A stretch of DNA of 64,000 nt. Origin: Duncaniella dubosii. Lineage in GTDB: Bacteria; Bacteroidota; Bacteroidia; Bacteroidales; Muribaculaceae. The stretch covers positions 868,001 through 932,000 of the forward strand of contig NZ_CP039396.1 in assembly GCF_004803915.1 (NCBI RefSeq), given 5' to 3'. The notes below the pieces were generated by a model. That model had not been told where the DNA came from. It made no database searches and saw nothing but the letters and a program-made list of their open reading frames with translations. Position numbers and translations under genes: made by a program. This document shows, piece after piece, positions 23,620 through 32,533 of this stretch (its first letter is position 1; each line of letters opens with the position of its first letter).

Positions 23620-24795
23620 TTATATTCGGTTGAGAATCTTATTTATAGCCATACCCCAAGCATACGCCAAAAGAGGAGGAACTGCATCTCCAATCTGTTC
23701 ATATTTATCCTGTACATCTTTTGTTATATGCGGTACCAGAAATGGGCCATGGAATATATACGAATCAGGAAAAGATTGTAATCTGGCACATTCACGTACA
23801 GTGAGAGCCCTATCGTATAATGGATGAACAAATTCATCCAGACAGTGACTAGTCACAGTTGATGAAGGTTCTTTTAACTTTAGTCTGACATTGCGTTTTA
23901 TAAACATCTTTTTGGGTAAGATTCTCGCAGCTTGAAATTCTGCTATTTTTTCAGATGAGAATTTACAGAATAAATCTTTTAAACCTTCTCCCTGTTCAAG
24001 CATTGAAAAACGCTTCAATGTAGCATCCCTATGTTTCATTGGCGTCTGTAGTGTGAGATAATCAACACATGCCTCACTCCTTCGCCAGAATTTATCATTT
24101 TTCAAGCGTAATGAATAGTTACTTTCTTCCCCATTATACTCGGTTGGAACTGTATCTGTATTAGGAATAACGTTAGGCAAACCCTTAAACGCATCCTCCA
24201 CTGTAACCACACCTTTGGTTTCAGGTATTGGCGGCTCTAATTTCAAATCAGGAATTCTGCTTGCCAATATGAAATAACGATTTCTCTTTTGTGGAACGCC
24301 AAAGTTTGAAGCATCTAATATTATCTCTATATAATTCTCATAGCCTGCCTCTACCAATTCTGACTTCAAGACATCGATTATAAAAGCTCCTGAATTTTTT
24401 TGTGTCCGTTTTGATGTTATACCGGGGACATTCTCAAACAAAATCATTTTAGCCTTCACTAATTTTGCAATTCTAATTCCCTCTCTGAATAAAAATTGTC
24501 TATCATCGTAAAAGGATCGTGATGTATTTCCGGCTGTTGAAAAAGTCTCACATGGCATTCCTGATGTTACCAAATCCACTCCTGAATCTGGCACATGGTT
24601 TTTAATATCTTCAATCCCTACATTCCGAATATCAGAATGTATGACATGTACTTCTGGATGATTTGCTGAATATGTCTCACAACAAGTTTTAACATACTCT
24701 ATTGCAACTAATGTTTTAAATCCAGCAGCTGTGAGACCCGTACATATACCGCCCGGACCAGCAAAACAGTCTACATGTGTAAGAGTTCTCTTCAT
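23620..24795 (-). CDS. DNA (cytosine-5-)-methyltransferase of a type II R-M system
   Basis: The 391-residue enzyme protects host DNA from the adjacent nuclease. In order it shows motif I FAGPGGICTGL (about 9-19), motif IV with the catalytic Cys in SGMPCETFSTAGN (about 77-89), motif VI FENVPGI, motif VIII QKRNRYFILA (about 168-177), a target-recognition region (about 190-320) and motif X IGDAVPPLLAYAWG (about 370-383). Start MKRTLTHVDCFAG at 24795 is chosen because the family N-terminus begins there; a longer frame adds 15 residues. It is AT-rich like the nuclease gene and precedes it by 6 bp. Confidence 0.93.
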   Translation of the reverse strand: MKRTLTHVDCFAGPGGICTGLTAAGFKTLVAIEYVKTCCETYSANHPEVHVIHSDIRNVGIEDIKNHVPDSGVDLVTSGMPCETFSTAGNTSRSFYDDRQFLFREGIRIAKLVKAKMILFENVPGITSKRTQKNSGAFIIDVLKSELVEAGYENYIEIILDASNFGVPQKRNRYFILASRIPDLKLEPPIPETKGVVTVEDAFKGLPNVIPNTDTVPTEYNGEESNYSLRLKNDKFWRRSEACVDYLTLQTPMKHRDATLKRFSMLEQGEGLKDLFCKFSSEKIAEFQAARILPKKMFIKRNVRLKLKEPSSTVTSHCLDEFVHPLYDRALTVRECARLQSFPDSYIFHGPFLVPHITKDVQDKYEQIGDAVPPLLAYAWGMAINKILNRI

Positions 24796-24928
24796 ATATA
24801 GAATTGCTCTTTCGTAATATACTAAATTTGAATAATGCAAATTTACTCATTTTTTCCATCAAATCAAAAGTGGTCCGACACTACGCAACAGCATAAGCGA
24901 TTAACATTCATCCACCTGACGCTCAATC

Positions 24929-25252
24929 CTACGCCCTTTTAAAATAGATTCGCTTTATTGTGTAAAACGCTATGACACCAATTGTCAATATCCCGAACAG
25001 AGCTGCGTAAGTCAATGACTTGATGAGACCGATATGACGCACAAATAAAAAGTATTCGCCTGGTATCACAACACTTAAAAAGCCAGCCAACGGGCACCAT
25101 TTAAACGGTACCGGCTCTCTGATTAGCGCCAATTCAGTATCGCAGTGATTACATCGCACCGTATACGCAGTCCCACGAAGGAAATATTTTGAACCGACTT
25201 CTACCGACACCTGACGACGGCAATGCGGACATTCTCTTGCCTTAGGATTCAA
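24929..25252 (-). CDS. Small zinc-ribbon membrane protein
   Basis: The 107-residue protein has an N-terminal zinc-ribbon-like region with CPHC (about 8-11) and CNHC (about 34-37), 22 residues apart, followed by two hydrophobic segments (about 52-72 and 78-98) and a basic end (KRIYFKRA). It is similar in plan to the small Bacteroidetes proteins that pair CxxC motifs with two membrane helices; no function is assigned. It stands alone next to the AT-rich R-M island, and whether it belongs to the island or to the host backbone cannot be told. Confidence 0.6.
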   Translation of the reverse strand: MNPKARECPHCRRQVSVEVGSKYFLRGTAYTVRCNHCDTELALIREPVPFKWCPLAGFLSVVIPGEYFLFVRHIGLIKSLTYAALFGILTIGVIAFYTIKRIYFKRA

Positions 25253-25384
25253 AATTGAATGTTTTTATGTTTTTCAAAAAATCGACTTATACTATATAAT
25301 AAAGCATTTTTCATAACTGACTGTAAATGTATTAAAAACAATTCGGAAGACAAAACGGCAGTCCTCACCACGACATAAACACAA

Positions 25385-25422
25385 TCCGTGGTCCCGCGCA
25401 CAGACTGTGCGGAGACCACGGA
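25385..25422. repeat. Inverted repeat downstream of the HdeD-like gene
   Basis: TCCGTGGTC (25385-25393) pairs with GACCACGGA (25414-25422) and an inner CGCACAG/CTGTGCG arm extends the hairpin. No T run directly follows on either strand, so it is not a clear terminator; it may be an RNA stem or a degraded one. Confidence 0.4.
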
Positions 25423-25513
25423 CGTAATCATTAATCTTTTTTATATCATGGCTTCGACAGCAGGGTAGGAAACTGCCAGGGCAAGCCAAAGAGTGAAAGA
25501 GCCGTTATGACGG

Positions 25514-26067
25514 TCAGCGGCGGTAGACAGGTTTCATGTCGTACGAGAGCATCGCAATCGAGAAGCCCAGTAGATGAATGCCAGAGATGTCAGGAAGCTT
25601 GTCATCGCCATGTCCTGAAGCCATCCGGCCTCAATGAAGAAGAAACCGATGAGCATGAGCAGTATACCGTTGACAAGATATAGCCACCAGTAGCGGCGAC
25701 CGCTCTGGACGACAGCACTGCACACGGCACTGATGCCCCAGTAGATGAAAATAAATGCAATAAAGTAAGGGAACACCATTTCCGAAAGGACTATGCTGCG
25801 CACGAGCATGAATCCGATGAAGATATCGATCACACCTCCGGCAAGCCACCATCCCCAGCCACTGCCACGGTTAGGACCGGAGGCTACGAGCAGCTGAACG
25901 ATACCGACGAGAAGGAGAAGCCAGCCAAATATCTGTGAAGCAACCGCATAACCGGCTACCGGCCAGAACCAGTAGGCAAATCCGCAGATAACCATAAGGA
26001 TTCCCGCGCAGAGGACAACCCACCAATAGCGGGTCTGACCCCAGAATTTTTCAATGAGCGTTTTCAT
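25514..26067 (-). CDS. HdeD/DUF308 family membrane protein (single-base frameshift near the end)
   Basis: This is a small polytopic protein of the HdeD (DUF308) type, linked in enterobacteria to acid resistance. It has six hydrophobic segments in three similar pairs (WWVVLCAGILMVICGFAYWFW and repeats). As written the frame stops at 25534 after YWASRLRCSRTT. Adding one base to the GGG (minus strand; 25566-25568) gives FIYWGFSIAMLSYDMKPVYRR and a stop at 25514, a 184-residue protein with the hydrophobic helix completed. The extended end looks native, so the break is most likely an error. Confidence 0.8.
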
Positions 26068-26273
26068 AACGACTTATTTTTGATTAATAGTTGAAATTTA
26101 TTTTTCTTATCCTATATATACTTAGAGAAGTCATCCCTGTCCGTGAGGTTGGCCGGCCCGGCGGCCGGAGCGTTTCATGCGGGAAGAAGGTTGAGAGCAC
26201 GCGGCTCTGTGCGTTTCATTTTATTAGAATAACACACGCCGGCTGAAATTTGTTGATGTCATCTGTCTGATTC

Positions 26274-27203
26274 TCACTTTTTAGCGGTCGTGTCGGCAGA
26301 CTGCGTCACGGCATCCTCGACCACATGCGTCAGATAGCGCCTGACAAGGGCTTCATATTCTGGAGTCTCCTTGAACCGGCGTATCTGAGCGTCGAGCGTG
26401 TCGGCGAGCACCGAGTCCGACTTGTTGACCACCCACGACTGGAACTGCGTGAATGAGACCGGAGTGGAGATATCGACCTCGGGATAATCCTTTGCGAGCA
26501 GAGTGGCCTTCGCCTCATTTATGACCGCACGGGGAATTTTGCCCATTGCAGTCAGCATGAACAGCTGTTCGGCGCTGCGGATCGAGTCATGGCGGATGAT
26601 AATAGTGTCGCCGATTTCATGCGAGAGGTTTTGCAGACGCTCGGCCACGGGAGAGTTTCTGAGCGCCCACACTTCTTTCCCGGCAAGGTCGAGACGCGAA
26701 CGGATGGTGGTATCGCGGCTGATGAGCACCTGTTTGTCAAGATAGACCGGCTCGGTGAAACGGAAACTCTCGCGACGTGAGGCCGTGATGGGCAGGTCGG
26801 AAATCACAACGTCATATTTTCCCCTCTGAAGTTCATCGAGGGCTTCGTTGATCGACGCAATGGGATAGAATTTCACATGGTCGCCGTAGAGAGCGGCCAT
26901 CCCCTTCATCATTTCATAGTTGAAGCCCGCGAGAGAGTCTCCGTAGCGGTATATGGACATTGGCGAATAGTCTATGGCCACGTTGATGGTGTCGCCACGG
27001 CCGCGGACATACTCATATCCGCGCGACGGGACGGGCGAAGAACAGCCTTTGACTGTAACCACAACGAAGATTGCCATCAGCAAGAGCGACAGCAGTATGC
27101 CTCCGCTGGGTGCGCGGAAGAGCGAACGGAGTCCCTTGTGTCTGTCGGGGACGGTCTGACCGCCATTGGAAGAGCGATCCGGTGTATGATTGTCATTTGA
27201 CAT
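26274..27203 (-). CDS. Membrane-anchored solute-binding (SBP_bac_3-like) protein
   Basis: The product of about 309 residues has a 35-residue polar N-terminus, one hydrophobic segment (about 35-55) and then a periplasmic bilobed domain of the amino-acid-binding type: INVAIDYSPMSIYRYGDSLAGFNYEMMKGMA, YDVVISDLPITASRRESFRFTEPVYLDKQVLI and a C-terminal lobe ending near VRRYLTHVV. This matches bacterial extracellular solute-binding family 3. No ABC permease or ATPase genes lie nearby, so it may be a sensor or orphan binding protein. The start at 27203 (MSNDNHTPD) is preferred over an ATG 6 bp upstream. It stands alone. Confidence 0.75.
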   Translation of the reverse strand: MSNDNHTPDRSSNGGQTVPDRHKGLRSLFRAPSGGILLSLLLMAIFVVVTVKGCSSPVPSRGYEYVRGRGDTINVAIDYSPMSIYRYGDSLAGFNYEMMKGMAALYGDHVKFYPIASINEALDELQRGKYDVVISDLPITASRRESFRFTEPVYLDKQVLISRDTTIRSRLDLAGKEVWALRNSPVAERLQNLSHEIGDTIIIRHDSIRSAEQLFMLTAMGKIPRAVINEAKATLLAKDYPEVDISTPVSFTQFQSWVVNKSDSVLADTLDAQIRRFKETPEYEALVRRYLTHVVEDAVTQSADTTAKK

Positions 27204-27334
27204 AAGCAAAGCCGGTCATTTATATATCAATTATATAAACAACCGGCCGGGCTTTATGGGTTTGCTAAAATTTCTCTCCGAAAAGGCGTTGTGTTTGAAT
27301 TATTGTTAAAAACCGCAGTCGAAATGAGCGGAAA

Positions 27335-29311
27335 TCAGTTCATGAAATCGACAATCACACCCATCTGAAAACGTCGCGGATTTAGCGGATAGTGCGGAAG
27401 CGAGAAATAGTCGTCGTTGCCGAACAGCCCTTGATTGAGATGGGAATAGAGCACGAAGAAACGCGCGCGCGAGAGCTTGAAATTGGCGTAGGCATTCATA
27501 AACGGATAGTTGCCACACTTGATTTCGCGCTGATTGTAGAAAGCCATTGTCGCGGGCTGATAGCCGGGCGCATAATATTTCGTGTAGTAATCCATATCGA
27601 CACCCATCTGCACCTCAAGCACCTTGGCCACCTTGAAGTTGAGGAAAAGATTCGAATAGACGGCAAACTGCGGGAGCGGGATGACCGCGTCGTCCGACGA
27701 TTTCTGATAGATGAGCGAGTTTTCCCAGTTGAGCGCCCTCCAGCGGAAATTCTGCTGAAGCTGCACACTGAACACCTGCACGCTTCCTCCGTTCTGGACG
27801 GGAAGCATATCCGGGCCGAAATAGATGTGGTTCTGGACGTTTTCGACCCCGACATCGACATGTGTCCCGGTGTGAGGCAGATTCAGTATGCCACCGAAAC
27901 GCAGCCGGCGAGTCTTGCCGAAATCATTCATCCACGCGAAATGGTTCGAGATATAGTTGTTCATGAGATATGGCGCGGTCGTGTTGCTGAAATGACCGTA
28001 GCCCTTGACCGTAACTGTGTCGCCGAGAAGCTTGATACGGGTCGAGACATTGCCGTCGGCCTTGATTTCGCCGGCCACCGGGCCGATGAGTCCGAGACTT
28101 GCCGTCGCCTCATAATTGAGCAGATGCCCCTGCTGCTTGACGAGCTGTGCGCCGACATAGAGGAGATTCTGTGTCTCCTTGCCTTTGAGACGCGACTCGA
28201 ACGGATAGGGAGTCAGCCCCTCCGGACGGTCAGGGCCTGATATGGCAAGAGTGTCGTCGGTCTGATGATAGGTGCGCAGTTCGTGGGTGAGAAACGCTCC
28301 GAGCCCGGCCTTGGCATATTTGTTGAAACCTTCGAGCAGGGAGACACCGACGGTGTTGCGCATGGAGCTGTAGCTGGTCTTGTCGGTGGTGGCTGCCGTA
28401 CTCATGTAGTGGTTTGTCCAGAAACTCTCCTCCTCCGACGCGCTGGTGTTTGTGAATTTGTGGCGCGCAGCGTTGTAGTCGAAAGTCCAGATGAAACTCG
28501 ACACGGGGATATATTCACGAGATACGATAGAGTCGTTTTCGTCCTTTTCCTCGCGCCAGTAGCCCACCTTGTAGCGGTGGTTCATGTAGAACTGCTTGCC
28601 TGAGACACGCGAGTGGGCGGCCGTAAGGTTGGTCGGAATACTCTTAGCGTTAATCGACGAGACACCGCCCTGAAGCTGAGCCGGGTCAAGGATGTAGAGG
28701 TCGTCGGTGATGCCGCCGTTCTCCTTGTTGAGCATATTGTAGGCATTGAAAAATCCCTGAAACTCATAGCGGTCGCCAGTATATGAACCTGACAGGCCCC
28801 AGACCATTCCCTTGGCTGCCTGATAGTTGTAGCTACCCTTTGAATAGGGGTATGAGAGCTGTGCACCGATCTGCGTTCGTTTGTTGAGATTGCCGGAGAA
28901 CATCATGCGCAGCCAGTCTTGAGCAATTTCACGTCCGCCACCGGTATTGTAGCCAAGCTGGGTCATCGGGATGCGCGAGTTGTAGAAACGCATTGTCTCT
29001 ATGTCGGGAATCCAGAACTGCTTGGCATCGCGGAAAAAGAAATCGCTCATCGGATTGCTCTGCATGAATATCATATTTTTGCCGACCGATGCCTGATTGC
29101 CGGTGGTGGCAAATGCAGGGCTGTAGGACGAGGGAACGGCAGTCTTATGATAGTTGTAGAGGAGTGTGTCGAGTGGCATACGTTCACGCAGCCCGAGCGG
29201 CTGCACGACGCGCCATGAATATGACAGTGAGTCGTCGGGAATATCATCGGCAGCCGCGACGCTGAATCCGGCCGCTATTATGGTGAAAATAATTAGTATA
29301 TATTTTTTCAT
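27335..29311 (-). CDS. Putative outer-membrane porin (Porin_10-like)
   Basis: The 658-residue protein starts MKKYILIIFTIIAAGFSVAAADD, a clear signal peptide, which fixes the start at 29311 and rejects a longer frame that overlaps the small RNA. The remainder is a long succession of amphipathic, aromatic-ended strands (for example FGPDMLPVQNGGSVQVFSVQ, FFVLYSHLNQGLFG) ending in FQMGVIVDFMN, consistent with an outer-membrane beta barrel. It resembles the putative porin family common in Bacteroidetes. Its substrate is unknown. TACATTTG (complement of 29321-29328) lies very close to the start, but without a proper upstream element. Confidence 0.8.
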   Translation of the reverse strand: MKKYILIIFTIIAAGFSVAAADDIPDDSLSYSWRVVQPLGLRERMPLDTLLYNYHKTAVPSSYSPAFATTGNQASVGKNMIFMQSNPMSDFFFRDAKQFWIPDIETMRFYNSRIPMTQLGYNTGGGREIAQDWLRMMFSGNLNKRTQIGAQLSYPYSKGSYNYQAAKGMVWGLSGSYTGDRYEFQGFFNAYNMLNKENGGITDDLYILDPAQLQGGVSSINAKSIPTNLTAAHSRVSGKQFYMNHRYKVGYWREEKDENDSIVSREYIPVSSFIWTFDYNAARHKFTNTSASEEESFWTNHYMSTAATTDKTSYSSMRNTVGVSLLEGFNKYAKAGLGAFLTHELRTYHQTDDTLAISGPDRPEGLTPYPFESRLKGKETQNLLYVGAQLVKQQGHLLNYEATASLGLIGPVAGEIKADGNVSTRIKLLGDTVTVKGYGHFSNTTAPYLMNNYISNHFAWMNDFGKTRRLRFGGILNLPHTGTHVDVGVENVQNHIYFGPDMLPVQNGGSVQVFSVQLQQNFRWRALNWENSLIYQKSSDDAVIPLPQFAVYSNLFLNFKVAKVLEVQMGVDMDYYTKYYAPGYQPATMAFYNQREIKCGNYPFMNAYANFKLSRARFFVLYSHLNQGLFGNDDYFSLPHYPLNPRRFQMGVIVDFMN

Positions 29312-29453
29312 AAGTGACTGCAAATGTACACAAAAATCAGCGTTTTTCCACCGCTCCGGCAATAAAAGTGGCGGTGTGATGAAATTTAGATGCCAACACC
29401 TGATTTGAATTGGCCGGTATCTTCGAAGCCCCTGCTCCTTGTGAGCCGGGGAC

Positions 29454-29517
29454 AAAAAAAAATTATCCGTCATCACGACGAATAATCTTCTTACCTTAAA
29501 TCTAATACCATGAAAAA
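29454..29517 (-). ncRNA. Small RNA copy 1 of a four-member family
   Basis: On the minus strand a promoter is followed by a leader containing CATGGTATTAGATTTAAGGT, then a hairpin with stem ATTATTCGTC/GACGGATAAT and loop GTGAT (29462-29486), then nine T residues. Three more copies with a different stem but the same leader and loop lie at 61.6-62.1 kb. The predicted RNA is about 64 nt. It ends about 140 bp before the porin gene. It may belong to a structured RNA class reported from Bacteroidales genomes, such as Bacteroidales-1; not checked. Confidence 0.75.
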
Positions 29518-29523
29518 CTGATG

Positions 29524-29554
29524 CAAAGGTAGGGAGTTTTTGGGAGACTCCAAA
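29524..29554 (-). promoter_or_regulatory. Promoter of small RNA copy 1
   Basis: On the minus strand TTTG (complement of 29551-29554) lies 19 bp from TACCTTTG (complement of 29524-29531), the same -7 octamer as the two rRNA promoters. Transcription should start near 29517. Confidence 0.75.
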
Positions 29555-30138
29555 TTTTTATGTTTAAAAACATTGTTGCTTTAACATTATTTTTTAATCT
29601 AAACCAACTTTTTGCTATTTTATTAACACTTACATCTAACTTATTGTAATTTGATTAGCATCAGTTAACATTTTATCAAAATTAGACTCTGAACAGATTT
29701 TTTCAACGTCGCGTTCACAAATCCGCAGATAATCCCGCGCAGAGGCTCAACCTCCATTTCTCCTATCAGAAGTAGACAGACAAGATGCAATCCGACATTT
29801 CAGGTATATTTCACCGGATTGGAATCGAGATAAAATGTTTCTGTTCATGCGATAGATTAAGATTCTACAGAAAAACCGTAGATTCAATAAAAAAGCAGAC
29901 GATATATCACACACCATCTGCCCGAATATTGAAATATACAATCCTTTTATTCAAGGAACTATCTGAATAGAGTTTACTATGCGGACAGCTTTTTCTGAGA
30001 AACGATACAAAGTTAATACTCTTCAATATAAGTATTGTTGCACAAATTACCACAATTGTTTCCATTAATTCCCCTGATACGGCTGATTATCTGCGGTTTC
30101 CTCTACAGGTTGATAAAGCCGTCGAGCGGGAGGATGGC
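29555..30138. other. AT-rich intergenic stretch, no gene seen
   Basis: Between the small RNA promoter and the end of the ECF S-component gene lies about 580 bp of AT-rich sequence. Short open frames on both strands lack any recognisable start context or family pattern. No terminator stronger than weak stems is visible. Confidence 0.5.
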
Positions 30139-30651
30139 TCAATTGCGACGGATGACGAAGTTTATCATTATCCATCCGCCGATAATCTGAAGCAGCATGC
30201 CGGGGATACCGATTCGGAAATCCTGACAGGCAGCATAGAAGTCGGCTTTCATGACCCATTCGCCAAGAGTGCCGAGCACCTGATAGCCGAGCACGACAGC
30301 CACAAGCATGAGCAGGGAAGCTTTGTTGAAGCACGAGGCGGTCCATCCGGCGATGAGCGCAAGGAGTACGGATTTGAGCATGATGGCAGGAAGAGCAGCC
30401 ACCGGCGGCATGCCGAACATGAGTGAATTGACCACTGGTGAGGCAAGAGCCGTAAGAAGCCCGACACGCCAGCCATATTTGTAAGCACCGACGAGTGTGA
30501 AGAAGTAGATCGGAAGCCATGTCACACCACCCTGCGGGACAAGATGGAGGAGCTGCGGGAGGGCAATGTTGCCTATGACAAACAAGGCTGCCGTCAGATA
30601 AGTGCGGACACTGCTGAAGGGCAGTGAGTGGAGTCGTAGAGTTGCGTCCAT
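30139..30651 (-). CDS. ECF transporter S component (substrate-binding membrane subunit)
   Basis: The 170-residue protein has about six hydrophobic segments and the spacing typical of ECF-type S components: ALFVIGNIALPQLLH, GGVTWLPIYFFTLVGAYKYGWRVGLLTALASPVVNSLMFGMPP and ending in GGWIMINFVIRRN. S components bind vitamins or metals and use a shared energising module; the ATPases and T subunit are not in the window. The ligand cannot be read from the sequence. It is the last gene of a minus-strand operon beginning at 34030, 14 bp after the DUF1893 gene. Confidence 0.75.
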   Translation of the reverse strand: MDATLRLHSLPFSSVRTYLTAALFVIGNIALPQLLHLVPQGGVTWLPIYFFTLVGAYKYGWRVGLLTALASPVVNSLMFGMPPVAALPAIMLKSVLLALIAGWTASCFNKASLLMLVAVVLGYQVLGTLGEWVMKADFYAACQDFRIGIPGMLLQIIGGWIMINFVIRRN

Positions 30652-30665
30652 TATGATTGGAGTTT

Positions 30666-31109
30666 TTAATGTTTCTGATTTATCTTTTCAATGAAGTCCG
30701 CGATCAGCGGGATACACGCAGAGGCGGTGACACAGTCGCGACACAGTGTCTCGACCGGGCAGATGCCGTCGCCGGTGCGGTTGATGATGTTGGGCACACT
30801 GCGGGCAAACTCAGGCTCGATGCCGACCGAGCGAAACAGTTCGAGAGCCTGAACGCTTATCAGGTCGGTGTAGACACCTGCGACATCTCCTGCAATCATG
30901 AGGGCGGCAGCCCCCTTGCCTATCACCCTGTCGGCAACGAATGCACCGGAAAGCAACCACGGCTGTGTGGTATAAATCCTGTATAGGTCACTTACACCGC
31001 GTCCGTGGCAGACGGTCACACTGTCGCCTCTCACTATCACACACGAGCAGGGTACGGCATGGAGACGGTCAATGGCTGTCTGACGGAATTCAGCTGCCGG
31101 AATCATCAC
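30666..31109 (-). CDS. DUF1893 protein with cysteine cluster
   Basis: The 147-residue protein has the DUF1893 pattern, a deaminase-like fold without assigned activity: SCVIVRGDSVTVCHGRGVSDLYRI (about 22-45) and GKGAAALMIAGDVAGVYTDLISVQALELF (about 65-93). The C-terminal third has a Cys cluster (CPVETLCRDCVTASAC, about 117-132) that could bind metal or an iron-sulfur cluster. Its ATG overlaps the stop of the aldo/keto reductase gene by 4 bp, so translation is probably coupled. In this operon it sits between an Fe-S oxidoreductase and an ECF S component. Confidence 0.85.
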   Translation of the reverse strand: MMIPAAEFRQTAIDRLHAVPCSCVIVRGDSVTVCHGRGVSDLYRIYTTQPWLLSGAFVADRVIGKGAAALMIAGDVAGVYTDLISVQALELFRSVGIEPEFARSVPNIINRTGDGICPVETLCRDCVTASACIPLIADFIEKINQKH

Positions 31110-32518
31110 ACATTCTGTTTAAGCTGTTCGACAAAAGCGTCGATACGGTGAAGTTCGGCCGGGATGTCGATCGACTGCGGACAGTGCGGGCCACACTGAT
31201 TACAGCCGATGCAGTGGCTCGCCTGACGCAGACGCGGGACTGAGCGGTCGTAGCCCACGAGGAAGGCGCGCCGCGCACGGCGGTATTCGTCTCCATCACG
31301 CCCGGAAGGGATATTTCCTTCGTTGACACATTTATTATAATGCAGTAATATGGCCGGGATGTCGAGACCGTAGGGACAGGGCATGCAATACTTGCAGTCA
31401 TTGCAGGGAATGGTGGGATATTGCATCATCAAGTCGGCGGTGTCATAGAGAAACTGCATTTCATCGTCGGTGAGCGGCTTGAAGGGAGCGTAGGTGCGCA
31501 GATTGTCTTCAAGATGCTCCATATAGGTCATGCCGCTGAGGACGGTCAGCACATCGGGGTGAGTCCCGGCAAAGCGGAATGCCCACGAAGCCACGCTGCG
31601 GTCAGGCTCGGCCTGCTTCAGACGCGCCACCACATGGTCGTGCAGGTTAGACAGACGGCCTCCGAGCAGAGGCTCCATTATTATGGCAGGGATGCCGCGT
31701 TTTGCAAGCTCTCCATAGAGATATTCAGCGTTTGTGTTGCGCGGATTGATTTCCTTGGCATGCTTCCAGTCGAGATAGTTGAGCTGAATCTGCACGAAAT
31801 CCCATTTGTATTCGTCGTGCTTCGACAGAAGATAGTCGAACACGGCGATATCGCCGTGATAGGAGAAGCCGAGGTTACGGATGCGTCCCGCCTCGCGCTC
31901 CTTAAGCAGATAGTCGAGCACGCCGTTGTCAATATAACGGCCACGGAGCGCCTCCATGCCGTCGTCGCCCATGCCGATTCCGTGGAGAAGAAGATAGTCT
32001 ATGTAGTCGACCTGCAGTTCCTTGAAAGAATTGTGATACATGTCGAGCGAGGCTTTCCTGCTCCATGTCGAGGGGGAGAAGTTTGAAAGTTTGGTGGCGA
32101 CGTAGAAACTCTCGCGCGGGTGACGCTTGAGAGCTATGCCGGTGGCCCGCTCCGAACGGCCTTTACAATATGCAGGCGATGTATCGAAATAGTTCACGCC
32201 ATGCGAGATAGCGGTGTCGATCAGACGGTTGACCATCTCCTGATCAATCTCGTCTGCCTGATCGCGGCCGCTTCCGCCTCCGACCGTAGGCCAGCGCATA
32301 CACCCATAGCCGAGCAGCGACACTTTCTCGCCAGTCTTGGGATTGGTACGGTATTCCATCTTGTCGACAGGGATGTCGTGGAGCGCGGTCTGATTGCCGG
32401 TCACCACATTGTTTTTCGAATCACAGCCGACGAGACCGACGCCGAGCACCGACGCACCGGCACCAAGACGTTTCAAGAAATCGCGGCGGTTCAAACCCTT
32501 TTTATCTTCCTGTTTCAT
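31106..32518 (-). CDS. Aldo/keto reductase with C-terminal 4Fe-4S ferredoxin domain
   Basis: The 470-residue protein begins with a twin-arginine motif (NRRDFLKRLG, about 10-19) and a Cys after a hydrophobic stretch (GVGLVGC), suggesting Tat-dependent export with lipid anchoring. Residues about 50-350 are an aldo/keto reductase barrel: NYFDTSPAYCKGRSE with the catalytic Asp and Tyr, YVATKLSN with the Lys and LLHGIG with the His. The C-terminal part holds two cysteine sets, CNDCKYCMPCPYG and CIGCNQCGPHCP, typical of two 4Fe-4S clusters. Substrate unknown. It is 15 bp after the polyferredoxin gene, which may feed it electrons (inference). Confidence 0.9.
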   Translation of the reverse strand: MKQEDKKGLNRRDFLKRLGAGASVLGVGLVGCDSKNNVVTGNQTALHDIPVDKMEYRTNPKTGEKVSLLGYGCMRWPTVGGGSGRDQADEIDQEMVNRLIDTAISHGVNYFDTSPAYCKGRSERATGIALKRHPRESFYVATKLSNFSPSTWSRKASLDMYHNSFKELQVDYIDYLLLHGIGMGDDGMEALRGRYIDNGVLDYLLKEREAGRIRNLGFSYHGDIAVFDYLLSKHDEYKWDFVQIQLNYLDWKHAKEINPRNTNAEYLYGELAKRGIPAIIMEPLLGGRLSNLHDHVVARLKQAEPDRSVASWAFRFAGTHPDVLTVLSGMTYMEHLEDNLRTYAPFKPLTDDEMQFLYDTADLMMQYPTIPCNDCKYCMPCPYGLDIPAILLHYNKCVNEGNIPSGRDGDEYRRARRAFLVGYDRSVPRLRQASHCIGCNQCGPHCPQSIDIPAELHRIDAFVEQLKQNV

Positions 32519-32533
32519 AGTTGTGAGCGGTGG

